64,000 bases of DNA from Thaumasiovibrio occultus. Its GTDB lineage: Bacteria > Pseudomonadota > Gammaproteobacteria > Enterobacterales > Vibrionaceae. The stretch covers positions 234,995 through 298,994 of the forward strand of contig AP023053.1 in the NCBI GenBank assembly GCA_019703815.1. Direction: 5' to 3'. This document shows, piece after piece, positions 35,367-45,498 of this stretch (its first letter is position 1; every line of letters starts with the position of its first letter). Position numbers and translations under genes: made by a program. Below the pieces are notes generated by a model that made no database searches, was not told the origin of the DNA, and saw only the letters and a program-made list of their open reading frames with translations.

Positions 35367-36902
35367 ATGCAAATAGGTATACCAAAAGAGAGTCTTGCTA
35401 GCGAGACTCGGGTTGCGGCAACCCCCGCGACAGTAGAGCAGTTGCAAAAGCTTGGCTTTAGCGTTGTGATTGAAAGCAGCGCGGGTGATAAAGCGAGCTT
35501 TACGGATAGTGCCTATCAGGCAGCGGGTGCGGAAGTACTGGCTGACGCTGGCATGGTCTGGGCCAGTGACATCGTAATGAAGCTCAATGCACCAACCACC
35601 AAAGAGATTGGTTTGCTGCAAGACGGCGCTACGCTGATTTCTTACATCTGGCCTGCACAAAACGAAGCGTTGATGAAAAAGCTGTCGAAGCGCAACATCA
35701 ACGTAATGGCAATGGACGCCGTTCCTCGTATTTCACGCGCTCAGGCTCTCGATGCTCGTAGTTCAATGGATAACATTGCCGGTTACCGCGCAGTGGTTGA
35801 AGCAGCGAACGAGTTTGGCCGTTTCTTCACCGGACAAATTACCGCCGCAGGTAAAGTGCCGCCGGCGAAAGTATTGATTGCTGGTGCGGGTGTTGCTGGT
35901 CTTGCTGCGATTGGTGCGGCGGGTAGCCTAGGTGCGATTGTTCGCGCGACTGACGTACGTCCAGAAGTAAAAGAACAAGTTCAAAGTATGGGTGCAGAGT
36001 TCCTGACCCCTGAAATCGAAGAAGACAACAGTGTTGGTGACGGTTACGCCAAAGAGATGTCTGACGCGTTCAAAGAAGCGGCCGCTAAAATCTACGCTGA
36101 TCAAGCGAAAGAAGTCGATATCATCATCACCACCGCACTGATCCCAGGCCGTCCAGCGCCACTTCTGATCACCAAAGAAATGGTGGCATCAATGAAGCCG
36201 GGCAGCGTGATCGTTGACCTTGCTGCGCCTACAGGCGGTAACTGTGAACTGACTGAAGCTGACAAGCTGGTCGTGAGTGAGAACGGCGTCAAAATCGTGG
36301 GTTACACCGACATGGCGGCACGTCTGCCGGCACAGGCTTCTCAGCTATACGGTACAAACCTAGTTAACCTACTGAAACTGCTTGCGCCAGAGAAAGACGG
36401 TAACATCGAAATCAACTTCGAAGACACGGTGATCCGTGGTGTGACCGTGGTTCGTGAAGGCGAAGTCACGTGGCCTGCGCCACCACTGCCAGTTTCTGAA
36501 GTTCAAAAAGCTGAGCCTAAGGCAGTTGAAGCGGTTGTGGCAGAAGAGCCAAAACCAAAATCAATCTGGCCAAAAGTGATCATGGGCGTGGTCGGTGCGG
36601 TGGCATACACCCAGCTAGCTGGTGTAGTGCCAAAAGAGTTCTTGAACCACCTAATGGTATTCGCCCTAGCGTGTGTGATCGGTTACTACCTGATCTGGGA
36701 CGTGACAGCGTCACTACATACACCACTGATGTCGGTAACTAATGCTATCTCAGGTATCGTTGTGCTGGGCGCACTGTTGCAGATGGGCTCCGCGAGCGGT
36801 CTGGTTGTTGTGTTGGCATTCCTCGCCACCTTTGTTGCGACCGTCAATATTGCGGGTGGCTTTGCCGTTACCCAGCGTATGTTGAAAATGTTCCGTAAAT
36901 AA
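35367..36902 (+). CDS. pntA: NAD(P) transhydrogenase alpha subunit
   Basis: The 511 residues are close to E. coli PntA in length. The N-terminal part is the alanine-dehydrogenase-like NAD(H) domain ([20 protein letters not shown], then [20 protein letters not shown] as the Rossmann loop and [20 protein letters not shown]). The C-terminus has a linker rich in Lys/Glu/Ala and about four membrane helices ([18 protein letters not shown]). With PntB it couples proton entry to NADP+ reduction by NADH in the inner membrane. pntB starts 14 bp after the stop. Confidence 0.96.
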   Translation: MQIGIPKESLASETRVAATPATVEQLQKLGFSVVIESSAGDKASFTDSAYQAAGAEVLADAGMVWASDIVMKLNAPTTKEIGLLQDGATLISYIWPAQNEALMKKLSKRNINVMAMDAVPRISRAQALDARSSMDNIAGYRAVVEAANEFGRFFTGQITAAGKVPPAKVLIAGAGVAGLAAIGAAGSLGAIVRATDVRPEVKEQVQSMGAEFLTPEIEEDNSVGDGYAKEMSDAFKEAAAKIYADQAKEVDIIITTALIPGRPAPLLITKEMVASMKPGSVIVDLAAPTGGNCELTEADKLVVSENGVKIVGYTDMAARLPAQASQLYGTNLVNLLKLLAPEKDGNIEINFEDTVIRGVTVVREGEVTWPAPPLPVSEVQKAEPKAVEAVVAEEPKPKSIWPKVIMGVVGAVAYTQLAGVVPKEFLNHLMVFALACVIGYYLIWDVTASLHTPLMSVTNAISGIVVLGALLQMGSASGLVVVLAFLATFVATVNIAGGFAVTQRMLKMFRK

Positions 36903-36916
36903 GGATTGTGAACACT

Positions 36917-38419
36917 ATGTCTACTGAATCAATGACAGCAATCCAGGAAGCTGTCGAACAAATCAAACAAAGCGCACAGGTTGTAGAGCAAGCAGCAAAT
37001 CAAATTGTTGTGGCGGCACCTGAAGCGGCGAGCCAGTCGAGTGCGATGATCGAAGCAAGCTACATTGTTGCGGCGATCTTGTTCATCTTTAGCTTGGCGG
37101 GTCTGTCAAAACAAGAATCTGCGCAAAAAGGTATCTACATCGGTATCGCGGGTATGTTTGTGGCGATTGGTGCCACCTTGTTTGCTGACGGTATCGCTAA
37201 CCTTGGTTATATCTTTGCGGCAATGCTAGCCGGTGGTCTGCTGGGTGTGCGCTGGGCAAACAAAGTGGAAATGACCGCGATGCCAGAAATGGTCGCGATC
37301 CTTAACAGCTTTGGTGGTCTAGCTGCCGTATTTATCGGCTACAACAGTTTCGTTGATCACAACATCACCGATCCTGTGATGCTGGGTATTAACTCAACCT
37401 TGGTTTACCTTGGCGTCTTCATCGGTCTAGTGACCTTTGTAGGTTCTTTGGTTGCTTGGGGCAAACTCAACGGTAAAGTGAAATCAGGCGCACTAACGCT
37501 ACCACATCGTCACAAAATGAACTTTGTGGCACTGGTGGCAGTGGTTGGCATGATGATCAGCTTTGTGGCTGCAGGTGAAAATGCCTCGGTATGGCCACTG
37601 ATCCTAATGTCTATCATCGCAGTGGCGTTTGGTATCCACTTGGTTATGTCTATCGGTGGTGCGGACATGCCGGTTGTTGTTTCGATGCTGAACTCTTACT
37701 CGGGTTGGGCGGGCGCAGCAACGGGTCTGTTGATTGGTAACGATCTACTGATCGTGATCGGTGCCTTGGTAGGTTCTTCAGGTGCTATCTTGTCATACGT
37801 TATGTGTGAAGCGATGAACCGTTCATTTATCTCGGTGATCGCGGGTGGCTTCGGTGCCGACGACGGTGCTGTCTCTGGTGAAGTAGTTGAAGGCGAATAC
37901 CAAGTGACTGACGCAGAGCAAGTCGCTGAAATGCTGAAGAACTCGCAAAACGTGATCATCACTCCGGGATACGGTATGGCGGTAGCGCAAGCGCAGTACC
38001 CAGTACAAGAGATCACTGAGAGATTGCGTGCACTGGGCGTGAACGTTCGCTTTGGTATTCACCCTGTAGCGGGTCGTCTACCGGGTCACATGAACGTACT
38101 GCTTGCTGAAGCGAAAGTACCTTACGATATCGTGTTGGAAATGGATGAAATCAATGATGATTTCAACGAAACTACCACGGTACTGGTGATCGGTGCGAAC
38201 GATACGGTTAACCCAGCAGCGAAAGAGCCAGGCTCACCAATTGCGGGCATGCCAGTATTGGAAGTGTGGAACGCTGAAAACGTTATCGTATTCAAGCGCT
38301 CTATGGCAACGGGTTACGCGGGCGTTCAAAACCCACTGTTCTTTAAAGAGAACACCCAAATGCTATTTGGCGACGCGAAAGAGAGCGTCAGCGCCATTGC
38401 AAAAGCATTGGCAGCTTAA
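36917..38419 (+). CDS. pntB: NAD(P) transhydrogenase beta subunit with an N-terminal extension
   Basis: The 500 residues hold the PntB membrane domain ([20 protein letters not shown] and on), then the NADP(H) domain with [40 protein letters not shown] and [14 protein letters not shown]. The usual protein is about 460 residues and begins just before the first helix; here some 43 residues precede it ([18 protein letters not shown] and onwards), predicted amphipathic and Ala/Gln-rich. ATG 36917 has AAGGA upstream; an internal ATG at 37046 would give the standard length but lacks a clear site. A terminator follows. Confidence 0.94.
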   Translation: MSTESMTAIQEAVEQIKQSAQVVEQAANQIVVAAPEAASQSSAMIEASYIVAAILFIFSLAGLSKQESAQKGIYIGIAGMFVAIGATLFADGIANLGYIFAAMLAGGLLGVRWANKVEMTAMPEMVAILNSFGGLAAVFIGYNSFVDHNITDPVMLGINSTLVYLGVFIGLVTFVGSLVAWGKLNGKVKSGALTLPHRHKMNFVALVAVVGMMISFVAAGENASVWPLILMSIIAVAFGIHLVMSIGGADMPVVVSMLNSYSGWAGAATGLLIGNDLLIVIGALVGSSGAILSYVMCEAMNRSFISVIAGGFGADDGAVSGEVVEGEYQVTDAEQVAEMLKNSQNVIITPGYGMAVAQAQYPVQEITERLRALGVNVRFGIHPVAGRLPGHMNVLLAEAKVPYDIVLEMDEINDDFNETTTVLVIGANDTVNPAAKEPGSPIAGMPVLEVWNAENVIVFKRSMATGYAGVQNPLFFKENTQMLFGDAKESVSAIAKALAA

Positions 38420-38463
38420 GTGAACTGCTAACGCTTGAGTGAGCGTCATTCAAGCGTCAATAA

Positions 38464-38494
38464 AGAGCCGACTTTGATGAGTCGGCTTTTTTTT
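38464..38494 (+). terminator. intrinsic terminator after pntB
   Basis: AGCCGACT and AGTCGGCT pair around a six-base loop, followed by eight Ts. It ends the pntAB transcript. Confidence 0.92.
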
Positions 38495-38596
38495 AACTGA
38501 AATTAGTGCCTAGTTAACTTGGCTATATTGTAAATAGTGTTAATGGTAACGGTGTCGCCAGAGTAGATGCCAAGGAAATAGTGACAAGGAAATGTT

Positions 38597-39094
38597 TTGA
38601 GAGTTTTAGCGTTAATAGGCGCGGTGTGCGCGCTAACGGCAAACGCAGCGATTGATCCGGCCCAGGAGATCGCTGCAGTCACCTTTGGCGGTGAGCCCGC
38701 AGATTATGCCTTGGGCGAGTGGACGAATAACCCTGATGGCAAAGCGGTGTTAGTGCAATATAACCGAGATACCATTTTGCTCGCGTCTTACGAGCAAGCG
38801 CAAGCTGGTGTGGCGCTAGGGGCCTTTGATGCACGTTTTAATACCTGTGCAGTAGGGAATACCGATATGCGTTCGGGCGTATCGGCAAAAACGCGATTGT
38901 TGATCATTCGCGATCCTGAAGGGCAAAACCTTGGCGGTTGGTGCCAAACACGTTTGACGGAAACCGGTGGTGCTGAGCTGTACAACAACTTGTTTATTCG
39001 CCGCAGTAGTGTGAACGCACTCGGCTACCGTTTTAGCGCGAAAGGCTTTACCAAAGCGTCGCAGTTAGCGGATGCGAGAGTGTTAACAGAGTAG
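38597..39094 (+). CDS. exported hypothetical protein (165 aa)
   Basis: The first residues (MRVLALIGAVCALTANA) are a signal peptide. The mature protein has two cysteines (FNTCAVGN, GGWCQTRL) that could pair in the periplasm, and no recognised motif. The start at 38597 is TTG in AATGTTTTG; no better start is apparent nearby, so the N-terminus is uncertain. It appears to be a single gene. Confidence 0.55.
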   Translation: MRVLALIGAVCALTANAAIDPAQEIAAVTFGGEPADYALGEWTNNPDGKAVLVQYNRDTILLASYEQAQAGVALGAFDARFNTCAVGNTDMRSGVSAKTRLLIIRDPEGQNLGGWCQTRLTETGGAELYNNLFIRRSSVNALGYRFSAKGFTKASQLADARVLTE

Positions 39095-39378
39095 TTCGTT
39101 GAAAGGTCTTTCTCGGTGTGTTTTTAGAACCCATTTAATCGCCCATGCGACTCGCCATGTTTGAGGTTACTGGCGCTGAACGAGCGACAAGGGTGGGTAG
39201 GAAGAGGAAATATTCAGCGGTTCATATTGCTTAGTTTAATTAATGATATTGATCTTATCTGCATGCGGCGAGGATCTGATTTTTGCCTGATAGGCGAACA
39301 GGTTTCACCAATACAGTTTCTATTGTTCTGAGCATATGAGAGCCTGACCTGATGAGTTGAATAAAGAGTGTAGGAAGT

Positions 39379-39798
39379 ATGCAGAACAAAATTTTTACGG
39401 CGCTGCTCGTTGGGGCATTCATCCTGGTGGCTATTGTATTGTCGCGAGTGGAAAAAAAGAACGTTGTGGCGTCAATCCCAACCGAGGCGCCGTTTGCGGT
39501 CTCGTCGGCCTATGACGGTAAGTGGGAAGGCGAGCGTATGGATGTTAGCGGTGATGCCATCTGTCTTGAAACCGGTATTACGGGAGAGATCAACGAGGGC
39601 AAGGTGACGCTCATTTTGCGTTACAACAGTACCGTATTGCGTGGCTGGATCTCTGAAGACGGTCAGTTATCGCTCTATTCAACCAGTCAACGCTGGGGAT
39701 ATCGATTTAGTGGCCAAGTCAGTGGCGATCAAATAAAAGGCGATTGGTCGGTCGACAACGCACCCTGCAAAGGCACTTGGTACGTGGAACCAGCGTAA
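39379..39798 (+). CDS. membrane-anchored hypothetical protein (139 aa)
   Basis: A signal-anchor helix (IFTALLVGAFILVAIVLSRV) is followed by a beta-rich domain of about 100 residues (YDGKWEGERMDVSG and onwards), ending in a Cys-containing strand (NAPCKGTWYVEP). The second cysteine (AICLETG) may pair with it. The domain pattern resembles small lipocalin-like or carbohydrate-binding folds, but the family is not recognised. ATG 39379 is preceded by AGGAAG. Confidence 0.55.
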   Translation: MQNKIFTALLVGAFILVAIVLSRVEKKNVVASIPTEAPFAVSSAYDGKWEGERMDVSGDAICLETGITGEINEGKVTLILRYNSTVLRGWISEDGQLSLYSTSQRWGYRFSGQVSGDQIKGDWSVDNAPCKGTWYVEPA

Positions 39799-39861
39799 CT
39801 TTCGGCTCTATCGGAGAGAGCAGTCGGAGCGAGCTGTCGGGTCGAGTAAACGGTAGGAGCA

Positions 39862-40692
39862 ATGAACAGTTGGCTTGATATCAACAAAGACAGTGACACT
39901 GAGATCGAAACGTTACGCGCGCATTTTAAAGGGCATGCGTATGATCCTCACTGGCATGATACGTATTTGCTCGGTGTTACCGAGCAAGGCGTGCAGCAAT
40001 TTCAGTGTCGCAAGCAGACCCACAACTCCACCGCAGGTGGCAGCTTTTTACTAGAGCCGGGCGAGTTGCATGACGGCACCGCACCGTTAGATGAAGGCTT
40101 TACCTATCAAATGTTGTATTTGCCGGAAGCGATTATTCATCGCCAGCTGGGTACTTTGTTTCATCACCTGCCAGACAATACTGAGATCTATTTTGGCCAG
40201 ACCTTGGTCAACGATCAGCGTCTAGCACGCAGTATTTCCGGTGCCTTTAGCGCAATCCATTACCAAGAGCCACGCATTGTGCGCGAGGCGTGTTTAGACC
40301 GCATGTTGGAGCGGGTGACTGCGCATGCAAAATGGCGGAAGAAAGCCAGCCAGCTAACTTCACCCGTCACTGTGGCGGCAATGGTGCGCGACTATCTGCA
40401 TGCCAATCTCCATCAAGATATTATGCTCGAACAGTTGGTGGTGGAGTTTGGGACCGATCGCTTTCGGCTCACCCGAGCGTTTAAGAAAGTGTATGGCCAA
40501 GCGCCCCATGCCTACCTGATCTCCCTGCGGCTGAACCGCGCCCGTCAGCTCTTGTCGCAGGGTGTGAAACCGGCGGATGTAGCCAGCGATCTCTGCTTTG
40601 CCGATCAAAGTCATTTAGGTCGTTGGTTTCGACGAGTTTATCGATTAACCCCCGCCTCGTATCAACGGCGTGCACAAACGTTCCAGAAATAG
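39862..40692 (+). CDS. AraC-family transcriptional regulator
   Basis: The 276 residues have an N-terminal cupin-like AraC ligand domain (AHFKGHAYDPHWHDTYLLGV, then GGSFLLEPGELHDGTA). A C-terminal double HTH follows (MLEQLVVEFGTDRFRLTRAF, then DVASDLCFADQSHLGRWFRR). It lies 53 bp before a LysE-family exporter gene on the same strand, a standard pairing in which the regulator responds to the exported amino acid or analogue. Confidence 0.88.
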   Translation: MNSWLDINKDSDTEIETLRAHFKGHAYDPHWHDTYLLGVTEQGVQQFQCRKQTHNSTAGGSFLLEPGELHDGTAPLDEGFTYQMLYLPEAIIHRQLGTLFHHLPDNTEIYFGQTLVNDQRLARSISGAFSAIHYQEPRIVREACLDRMLERVTAHAKWRKKASQLTSPVTVAAMVRDYLHANLHQDIMLEQLVVEFGTDRFRLTRAFKKVYGQAPHAYLISLRLNRARQLLSQGVKPADVASDLCFADQSHLGRWFRRVYRLTPASYQRRAQTFQK

Positions 40693-40745
40693 CGTTTTCC
40701 CCTTAGTAGAATCAGCGCCACGTTTTTTGTTTTTGGGGTGGGGCT

Positions 40746-41375
40746 ATGTTCTCGTTATATTTCAGCTTTTCAATTTTTTCTTTCGTTGCGTCCATTACGC
40801 CGGGGCCAACCAACGTGCTTAGCTTTTCGAGCGGTCAGCGCTTTGGCATCAAAGCAACCTTGCCGTTTGTTCTCGGATCGTCAGCCTCGGCGGCAAGTAT
40901 TTTATGGCTGGTGGCGAAAGGGTTTGGCGCAATCATTACTGAGCACGTAGCGTTGCAATTGGCGTTGGGTTGGCTCGGTACGCTGTGGCTGAGCTGGATG
41001 GCGGTGGGGTTATATCGGGCCACCGTGGCTTTATCCGATCAGGCGAGCACGCAACACGCCCAACTTGGCGCAGGGCACGGTATTGGGCTGCAATTAGTGA
41101 ACCCTAAAACGTGGATCATGGCGCTGACTGTGGTTAGTGTGTTCACCGTGCCCGATGGCAGTGTGCGTCATCATGAGCTACTGGCGCTGATTTTCTTTGT
41201 AGTGACAGTGCCATGTTTGGCGTTCTGGGCGGTATTGGGTCGCGCAGCACAACGATATGTGCAAAGCGCCAAGCGACAACGTCGGATCAATCAAGGTTTG
41301 GCGCTGTTATTGGTGGTGACGATTTGGTGGGCGCAAATTGATACCACACGCTCGCTTTGGCCTCATGTGCTGTGA
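40746..41375 (+). CDS. LysE/RhtB-family amino-acid exporter
   Basis: The 209 residues include six hydrophobic segments and the family signature near the N-terminus (SFVASITPGPTNVLSFSSGQ). VNPKTWIMALTVVSVF is the typical fourth-segment motif. It exports amino acids or related compounds. GTGGGGCT precedes ATG 40746. The AraC regulator upstream probably controls it. Confidence 0.85.
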   Translation: MFSLYFSFSIFSFVASITPGPTNVLSFSSGQRFGIKATLPFVLGSSASAASILWLVAKGFGAIITEHVALQLALGWLGTLWLSWMAVGLYRATVALSDQASTQHAQLGAGHGIGLQLVNPKTWIMALTVVSVFTVPDGSVRHHELLALIFFVVTVPCLAFWAVLGRAAQRYVQSAKRQRRINQGLALLLVVTIWWAQIDTTRSLWPHVL

Positions 41376-41538
41376 TTTCTCGCCATTCGGTGGGGAGCGT
41401 GAACCGGCATTGACCGAGTATGACAAACACTCAAAATATTGATTTCCAGCCTAGCGCAATAGTGCTATGTTCTTTGCGAAGCATATCAGACAGCCTGATA
41501 TGCTAATGCACTACTTGAACTTGTTAATGGATACTAAC

Positions 41539-42066
41539 ATGGATAATGACATCCGCTTACGTGCTCTTGAGCAAACTGATCTTCGTTTTATTCACCAGCT
41601 TAACAATAACCGCTCTATCATGGCCTATTGGTTTGAAGAGCCGTATGAATCTTACTACGAGCTAGAAGATCTGTTTCGCAAGCACATCCACGACAGCTCG
41701 GAGCGTCGTTTTATCGTCGAAAACAGCGACAAAGAAGCGATTGGTCTGGTCGAGCTGGTGGAAATCAACTCAATCCATCGCAACGCTGAATTTCAGATCA
41801 TCATCGCGCCAGAATACCAAGGGCGTGGTTACGCGAAGTCGGCAATCAACAAAGCGCTGAATTATGCGTTTACGATCCTCAACCTTCACAAAGTTTATCT
41901 GAACGTCGCGGTGAGTAACGACAAAGCGATCAGCCTTTATGTGAAGTCGGGCTTTATGGAAGAAGGGCACTTAGTCAAAGAGATCTTCGTGAATGGCGAA
42001 TATTGCGACATTAAGCGAATGTACATTCTGCAAGAAGCCTACTTAAAGCATCGCAATAATAAGTGA
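41539..42066 (+). CDS. speG: spermidine N1-acetyltransferase
   Basis: The product of about 175 residues closely follows Vibrio cholerae Spe[70 protein letters not shown] and [13 protein letters not shown]. It acetylates spermidine and spermine and forms a dodecamer with an allosteric polyamine site. ATG 41539 starts the conserved segment; an ATG at 41527 would add four residues. It is a single gene ending in a terminator. Confidence 0.92.
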   Translation: MDNDIRLRALEQTDLRFIHQLNNNRSIMAYWFEEPYESYYELEDLFRKHIHDSSERRFIVENSDKEAIGLVELVEINSIHRNAEFQIIIAPEYQGRGYAKSAINKALNYAFTILNLHKVYLNVAVSNDKAISLYVKSGFMEEGHLVKEIFVNGEYCDIKRMYILQEAYLKHRNNK

Positions 42067-42090
42067 TGGCTTACTTTCAATAGCTGTGAG

Positions 42091-42120
42091 AGGGCTTCCT
42101 AGGGAAGCCCTTATTGTTTC
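42091..42120 (+). terminator. terminator after speG
   Basis: AGGGCTTCC and GGAAGCCCT form a 9-bp stem around three bases, followed by TTATTGTTTC. The T run is interrupted. Confidence 0.75.
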
Positions 42121-42138
42121 TGAGCTGCTAGGCCGAAT

Positions 42139-42447
42139 TTAATCCTCAATAATGGCTTGTACCCACTCTTGCCAATCTTCCGCACTTAAATCATCAACAA
42201 CGGTTTTGGGATGGAGTGATACCCACCACGTTGCGACCGCATCGTACTCTGCTGGCGTGAGCTGAAAGGGCATCCAACTGGCCATTTCACCATCTTGATC
42301 GCAGAGATCGTGGCCTTTTGCTAAAAAGGTGTTGAGAAAAGCGTGTGGCGGAAAATAACCCATAGCGCCAATGAAGCGAAAGATCCCATGTCGGGTGCGA
42401 CGATTGGCATCTAAGATGGAGATCGCGCGGGTAGCATTGCTGAACAA
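42139..42447 (-). CDS. hypothetical protein (102 aa)
   Basis: The product is soluble, with a sequence such as RHGIFRFIGAMGYFPPHAFL and a Trp-rich end (VATWWVSLHPKTVVDD, EDWQEWVQAII). No family is recognised and no signal peptide is seen. The start at 42447 lies close to the protease terminator, so it has its own promoter. Confidence 0.5.
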   Translation of the reverse strand: MFSNATRAISILDANRRTRHGIFRFIGAMGYFPPHAFLNTFLAKGHDLCDQDGEMASWMPFQLTPAEYDAVATWWVSLHPKTVVDDLSAEDWQEWVQAIIED

Positions 42448-42527
42448 GTTGGCCTTCCTTGGTGGCTTTTTGATTATTCTATGACTAAAGCGGCAGAGGA
42501 CGCGAGTAGAAAAGGCAGAAAGAAAAC

Positions 42528-42552
42528 AAGCTAACCGGCCAAGGGTTAGCTT
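42528..42552 (-). terminator. terminator after the protease gene
   Basis: On the minus strand AAGCTAACC and GGTTAGCTT form a 9-bp stem around seven bases and are followed by GTTTTCTTTC. Confidence 0.7.
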
Positions 42553-42588
42553 GAAATGCGTTGTCAGAGTATCAGGATGTCAACGGGC

Positions 42589-45138
42589 TTACTGTTGTGA
42601 GTAGTATTGCCACATTGGGTTTTCCGCAAAGTAACGTTCAACTACATTGATGTGATTTTCCGGGCGAGGGCGGCGGAAATTGTGGTCAACACCGTTGTAC
42701 ATTTCCTCTCGCGGGGTTTTGTAGAAGGCGTTAATTTCATCATCAAGGTATGGCAGTACTTGCTGGCGGATCATCATCTGATGAATGTCGTGCGTCATAG
42801 GCTGCAAGCCATTCGATTCATTTGAAAAACTGCTGTCGTGAGAGCCCCAATGGTGACCGAACTCATGACCGATAATACCTACACCGCTGTTGTAATAGTG
42901 CGAGTAGAAAATCCAGGTATCTACGCCCAACGTTTCACCGCCGCCAAGGCCACCACCGATAGTGGAAACACCCAGACTGATACGATCGCGGTTCATGAAA
43001 GCCTCATAAATGTTTTGATAATCGTCTGCGGTAAAGTTACCACCTGGGCCATCAACTGGGCCGGCGTTACCAAAGAACTCGTTTTGGCCTTGTCCTAGGC
43101 TTGCCTTGTAGTTGAACCACAGGTGTTCGAACTCAGGGCTGTTCATCACGTAAGCGTAGTTCGCCATCATGATCATCCATTCGCGGGCGTAGGCCGGGGT
43201 GATTTTGCCCCAGTTACCTTCGTCGTAGGTACCAAATCGCAAACGCCACTTAGGCTTGAAGTCGGTAATTTTCTGCACGAAGGTGTCGGTCTCTGAGGTA
43301 AGGCGAATATCGATCAAGTCTTTCGGTAGATGTGTAGCCTCAGCGAGACCTTGGATCACAATAGATTGCTCACCATCGATACTTGGGTAGTTCACACCAT
43401 CTTTCAGAACGTGTTGCACAGTAAAGCGTGATAATGGCGCAAGTTGATCAATCGTACCTAGCTTGATCCATTCGCCATTATCACCAAAGCGCGCTTCGAC
43501 GGTAAGATCGTAGGTGGTTTGCGCTGCGTAACTGGTGATATCCAATGCATCGATATGTTGGGTGCCCGATAGCAAACGGTCGACGCGCACTTCGTGATTA
43601 CTGGTCAGGCTTTCCCAGCTCTCGCCATCAAACAGCAGCGGCGTGACGGGTGCTTGGGTTAAATTAAATTGAGTGTCGTTGTGTGCAGGGGTGTTGTCTT
43701 GGTGGATGCGCAGTGCATCGACATTCGCCACGACAAGGCTACGACCTTGCAGCATTGTGAGCAAATCGTTTTCCAAGGCAAAATCGAACGTCGCGTTAAG
43801 GTGAGTGTTTTCTTCCGTTTCACCATCCACATAGCCTTTAAAGGTGTGGCTTGGTGTACCCTCAATGCCACCTTCTACAAAGGTAAATTGATCTGCGTTG
43901 TATTGCTCGACCACACCATGACGGTTAGCCACGAAAATATCGCCATTGCTAGCTTGGTAGGTGTTGCGGTATTGCGTGCTGCCATAGCGTTGTGTGGGTT
44001 CAACGAGGTTATCGCCTGCTTCAATGGTGTTTAGATCAAACACATAAGTGAGGGTGTTGTCGAAGTTAACAATCAGCTCATTGTTGACCACTTCCATCTT
44101 CACGTTGCGATAAAGCGAGTTACTTTCTGGCAAGTTGAAGAAGCCATACTTGGATAGATTTTTGTGGTTCGCCAAGGTGGCATCAGCTTGACGATAAATA
44201 GAGATCTTGCCCGTGATATCGGCAACAAAAATGTAGTCGTTGTTGGCGGCCACACTGTAAGGGTGGGTCAGGGTTTTATCGTAGGTGTTGCCTGACCAAG
44301 ATCCAGTACCGAGCGACATCACGATTTGATCATTGTTGTTGGTATCGTAGATATCAACGCGGTTAGCTGACAGCGATGCGACATACAGGCGGCCGTTGTG
44401 CTCAGTCACATCGCTAACGACACGGTAGCTTTCGTCTCTGCCGTTAAGCGTAAATCCTGTGATAGGTGCCAGCGGCTGATCGTTGGCCACATCGTAGCGT
44501 GCGATGTGAGAAAAACTGCTGTGTGTGTTCCCTACGTAGACTTTACCGTTGCTCATTGCAACAGACTCTGGCGCAAAATCGGCCTCTTGCGCGTAGCCAA
44601 AGTCAGCAAAGCTCAGCGTGGTGCCTTTGCCAAGGAACTTAATATTGGTCAGGCTTTCACCGTCTTCTAAACCACAAGAATAGTCTTCTAGTGATAGGTG
44701 AGAAATACCGGAAGGAGCGTGAACATCGCCATTTGGTCCATATTCAATAAGACAGCCGTTACCGTAATCGTAGTTACCCCACACTTTATTTACAGCGACC
44801 ATGCCAAAGTGATACCAGGTTAATTCCCAGTCATCGTTAAGGAAGTCAAATACATTGCGAAATGGTGTTTCATCATTGAACGGTGTCGGCAGATCAAACT
44901 TGATGTAATTATCATGATTGATTTCGTACTCAAACCCATTAACCGTAATAAAACGCTTTCCGTCTTTTACAATAACGTTGTTTTCGTCTTGAGCGTAGTT
45001 GCGAAGCTCGTCAATACGGGCTTGGATTTGACTATGTGTGGTGCGGATCTCGTTAGTAAAGGAATTAGAATCAGCGGCAAAACTGATGCCCGATAGCAGT
45101 GTTGAACTAATAACAAGCGATAAAAGTGTCTTTTTCAT
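42589..45138 (-). CDS. large secreted metzincin-like metalloprotease with a propeller-like region
   Basis: The 849 residues start with a signal peptide (MKKTLLSLVISSTLLSGISF). Residues of about 180-480 repeat beta-propeller-like strands (ESVAMSNGKVYVGNT, DVTEHNGRLYVASL, YSVAANNDYIFVAD). The C-terminal catalytic domain holds HEFGHHWGSHD (His758, Glu759, His762, then Gly765 and Asp768 or His767). Met781 in GLQPM fits a Met-turn. That is the metzincin pattern HExxHxxGxxD/H. The protein should be a zinc peptidase, exported to the periplasm or outside. I do not recognise a named family with this architecture. A strong terminator follows and no neighbours share the transcript. Confidence 0.75.
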   Translation of the reverse strand: MKKTLLSLVISSTLLSGISFAADSNSFTNEIRTTHSQIQARIDELRNYAQDENNVIVKDGKRFITVNGFEYEINHDNYIKFDLPTPFNDETPFRNVFDFLNDDWELTWYHFGMVAVNKVWGNYDYGNGCLIEYGPNGDVHAPSGISHLSLEDYSCGLEDGESLTNIKFLGKGTTLSFADFGYAQEADFAPESVAMSNGKVYVGNTHSSFSHIARYDVANDQPLAPITGFTLNGRDESYRVVSDVTEHNGRLYVASLSANRVDIYDTNNNDQIVMSLGTGSWSGNTYDKTLTHPYSVAANNDYIFVADITGKISIYRQADATLANHKNLSKYGFFNLPESNSLYRNVKMEVVNNELIVNFDNTLTYVFDLNTIEAGDNLVEPTQRYGSTQYRNTYQASNGDIFVANRHGVVEQYNADQFTFVEGGIEGTPSHTFKGYVDGETEENTHLNATFDFALENDLLTMLQGRSLVVANVDALRIHQDNTPAHNDTQFNLTQAPVTPLLFDGESWESLTSNHEVRVDRLLSGTQHIDALDITSYAAQTTYDLTVEARFGDNGEWIKLGTIDQLAPLSRFTVQHVLKDGVNYPSIDGEQSIVIQGLAEATHLPKDLIDIRLTSETDTFVQKITDFKPKWRLRFGTYDEGNWGKITPAYAREWMIMMANYAYVMNSPEFEHLWFNYKASLGQGQNEFFGNAGPVDGPGGNFTADDYQNIYEAFMNRDRISLGVSTIGGGLGGGETLGVDTWIFYSHYYNSGVGIIGHEFGHHWGSHDSSFSNESNGLQPMTHDIHQMMIRQQVLPYLDDEINAFYKTPREEMYNGVDHNFRRPRPENHINVVERYFAENPMWQYYSQQ

Positions 45139-45451
45139 AAGTATTTATTGTTGTTAGAAAGGGACTTTATCGTAGAGCGAAAACAGGCAAACGTATTAAT
45201 GATTAAATTGTCACTTTGACTTAATGTCACAAAAATAAATGCCTTTTGAGTGCTATCTATTCTTTGGCAGTTAATTGAAAGTGAAGTAAATCCTCTTATG
45301 TCATTATTATTATCAGTTTCTGTATTTGATTTTGATGCCAAGTGCGTCGGGTTATTGGGGGCACTTGTATATCACTAGAAAAATTAAACAGTCATAAAAC
45401 GCAATAATTGTTATTTTAAATACATTTCAGGACGGGACAAACAGCCAAAAC
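45139..45451. other. protease upstream region
   Basis: This 310-bp AT-rich stretch precedes the protease start on the minus strand. Apart from promoter-like AT sequence, no gene or repeat was seen. Small frames here were judged chance. Confidence 0.4.
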
Positions 45452-45486
45452 AAAAAGGGCTACCCGAAGGCAGCCCTTTTTTATAT
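45452..45486 (-). terminator. terminator after the DcuC-family gene
   Basis: On the minus strand AAAAGGGCT and AGCCCTTTT pair around a GC-rich inner stem and a CTTCGG-like loop, followed by Ts. Confidence 0.88.
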
Positions 45487-45498
45487 CGACTGAGGCGA

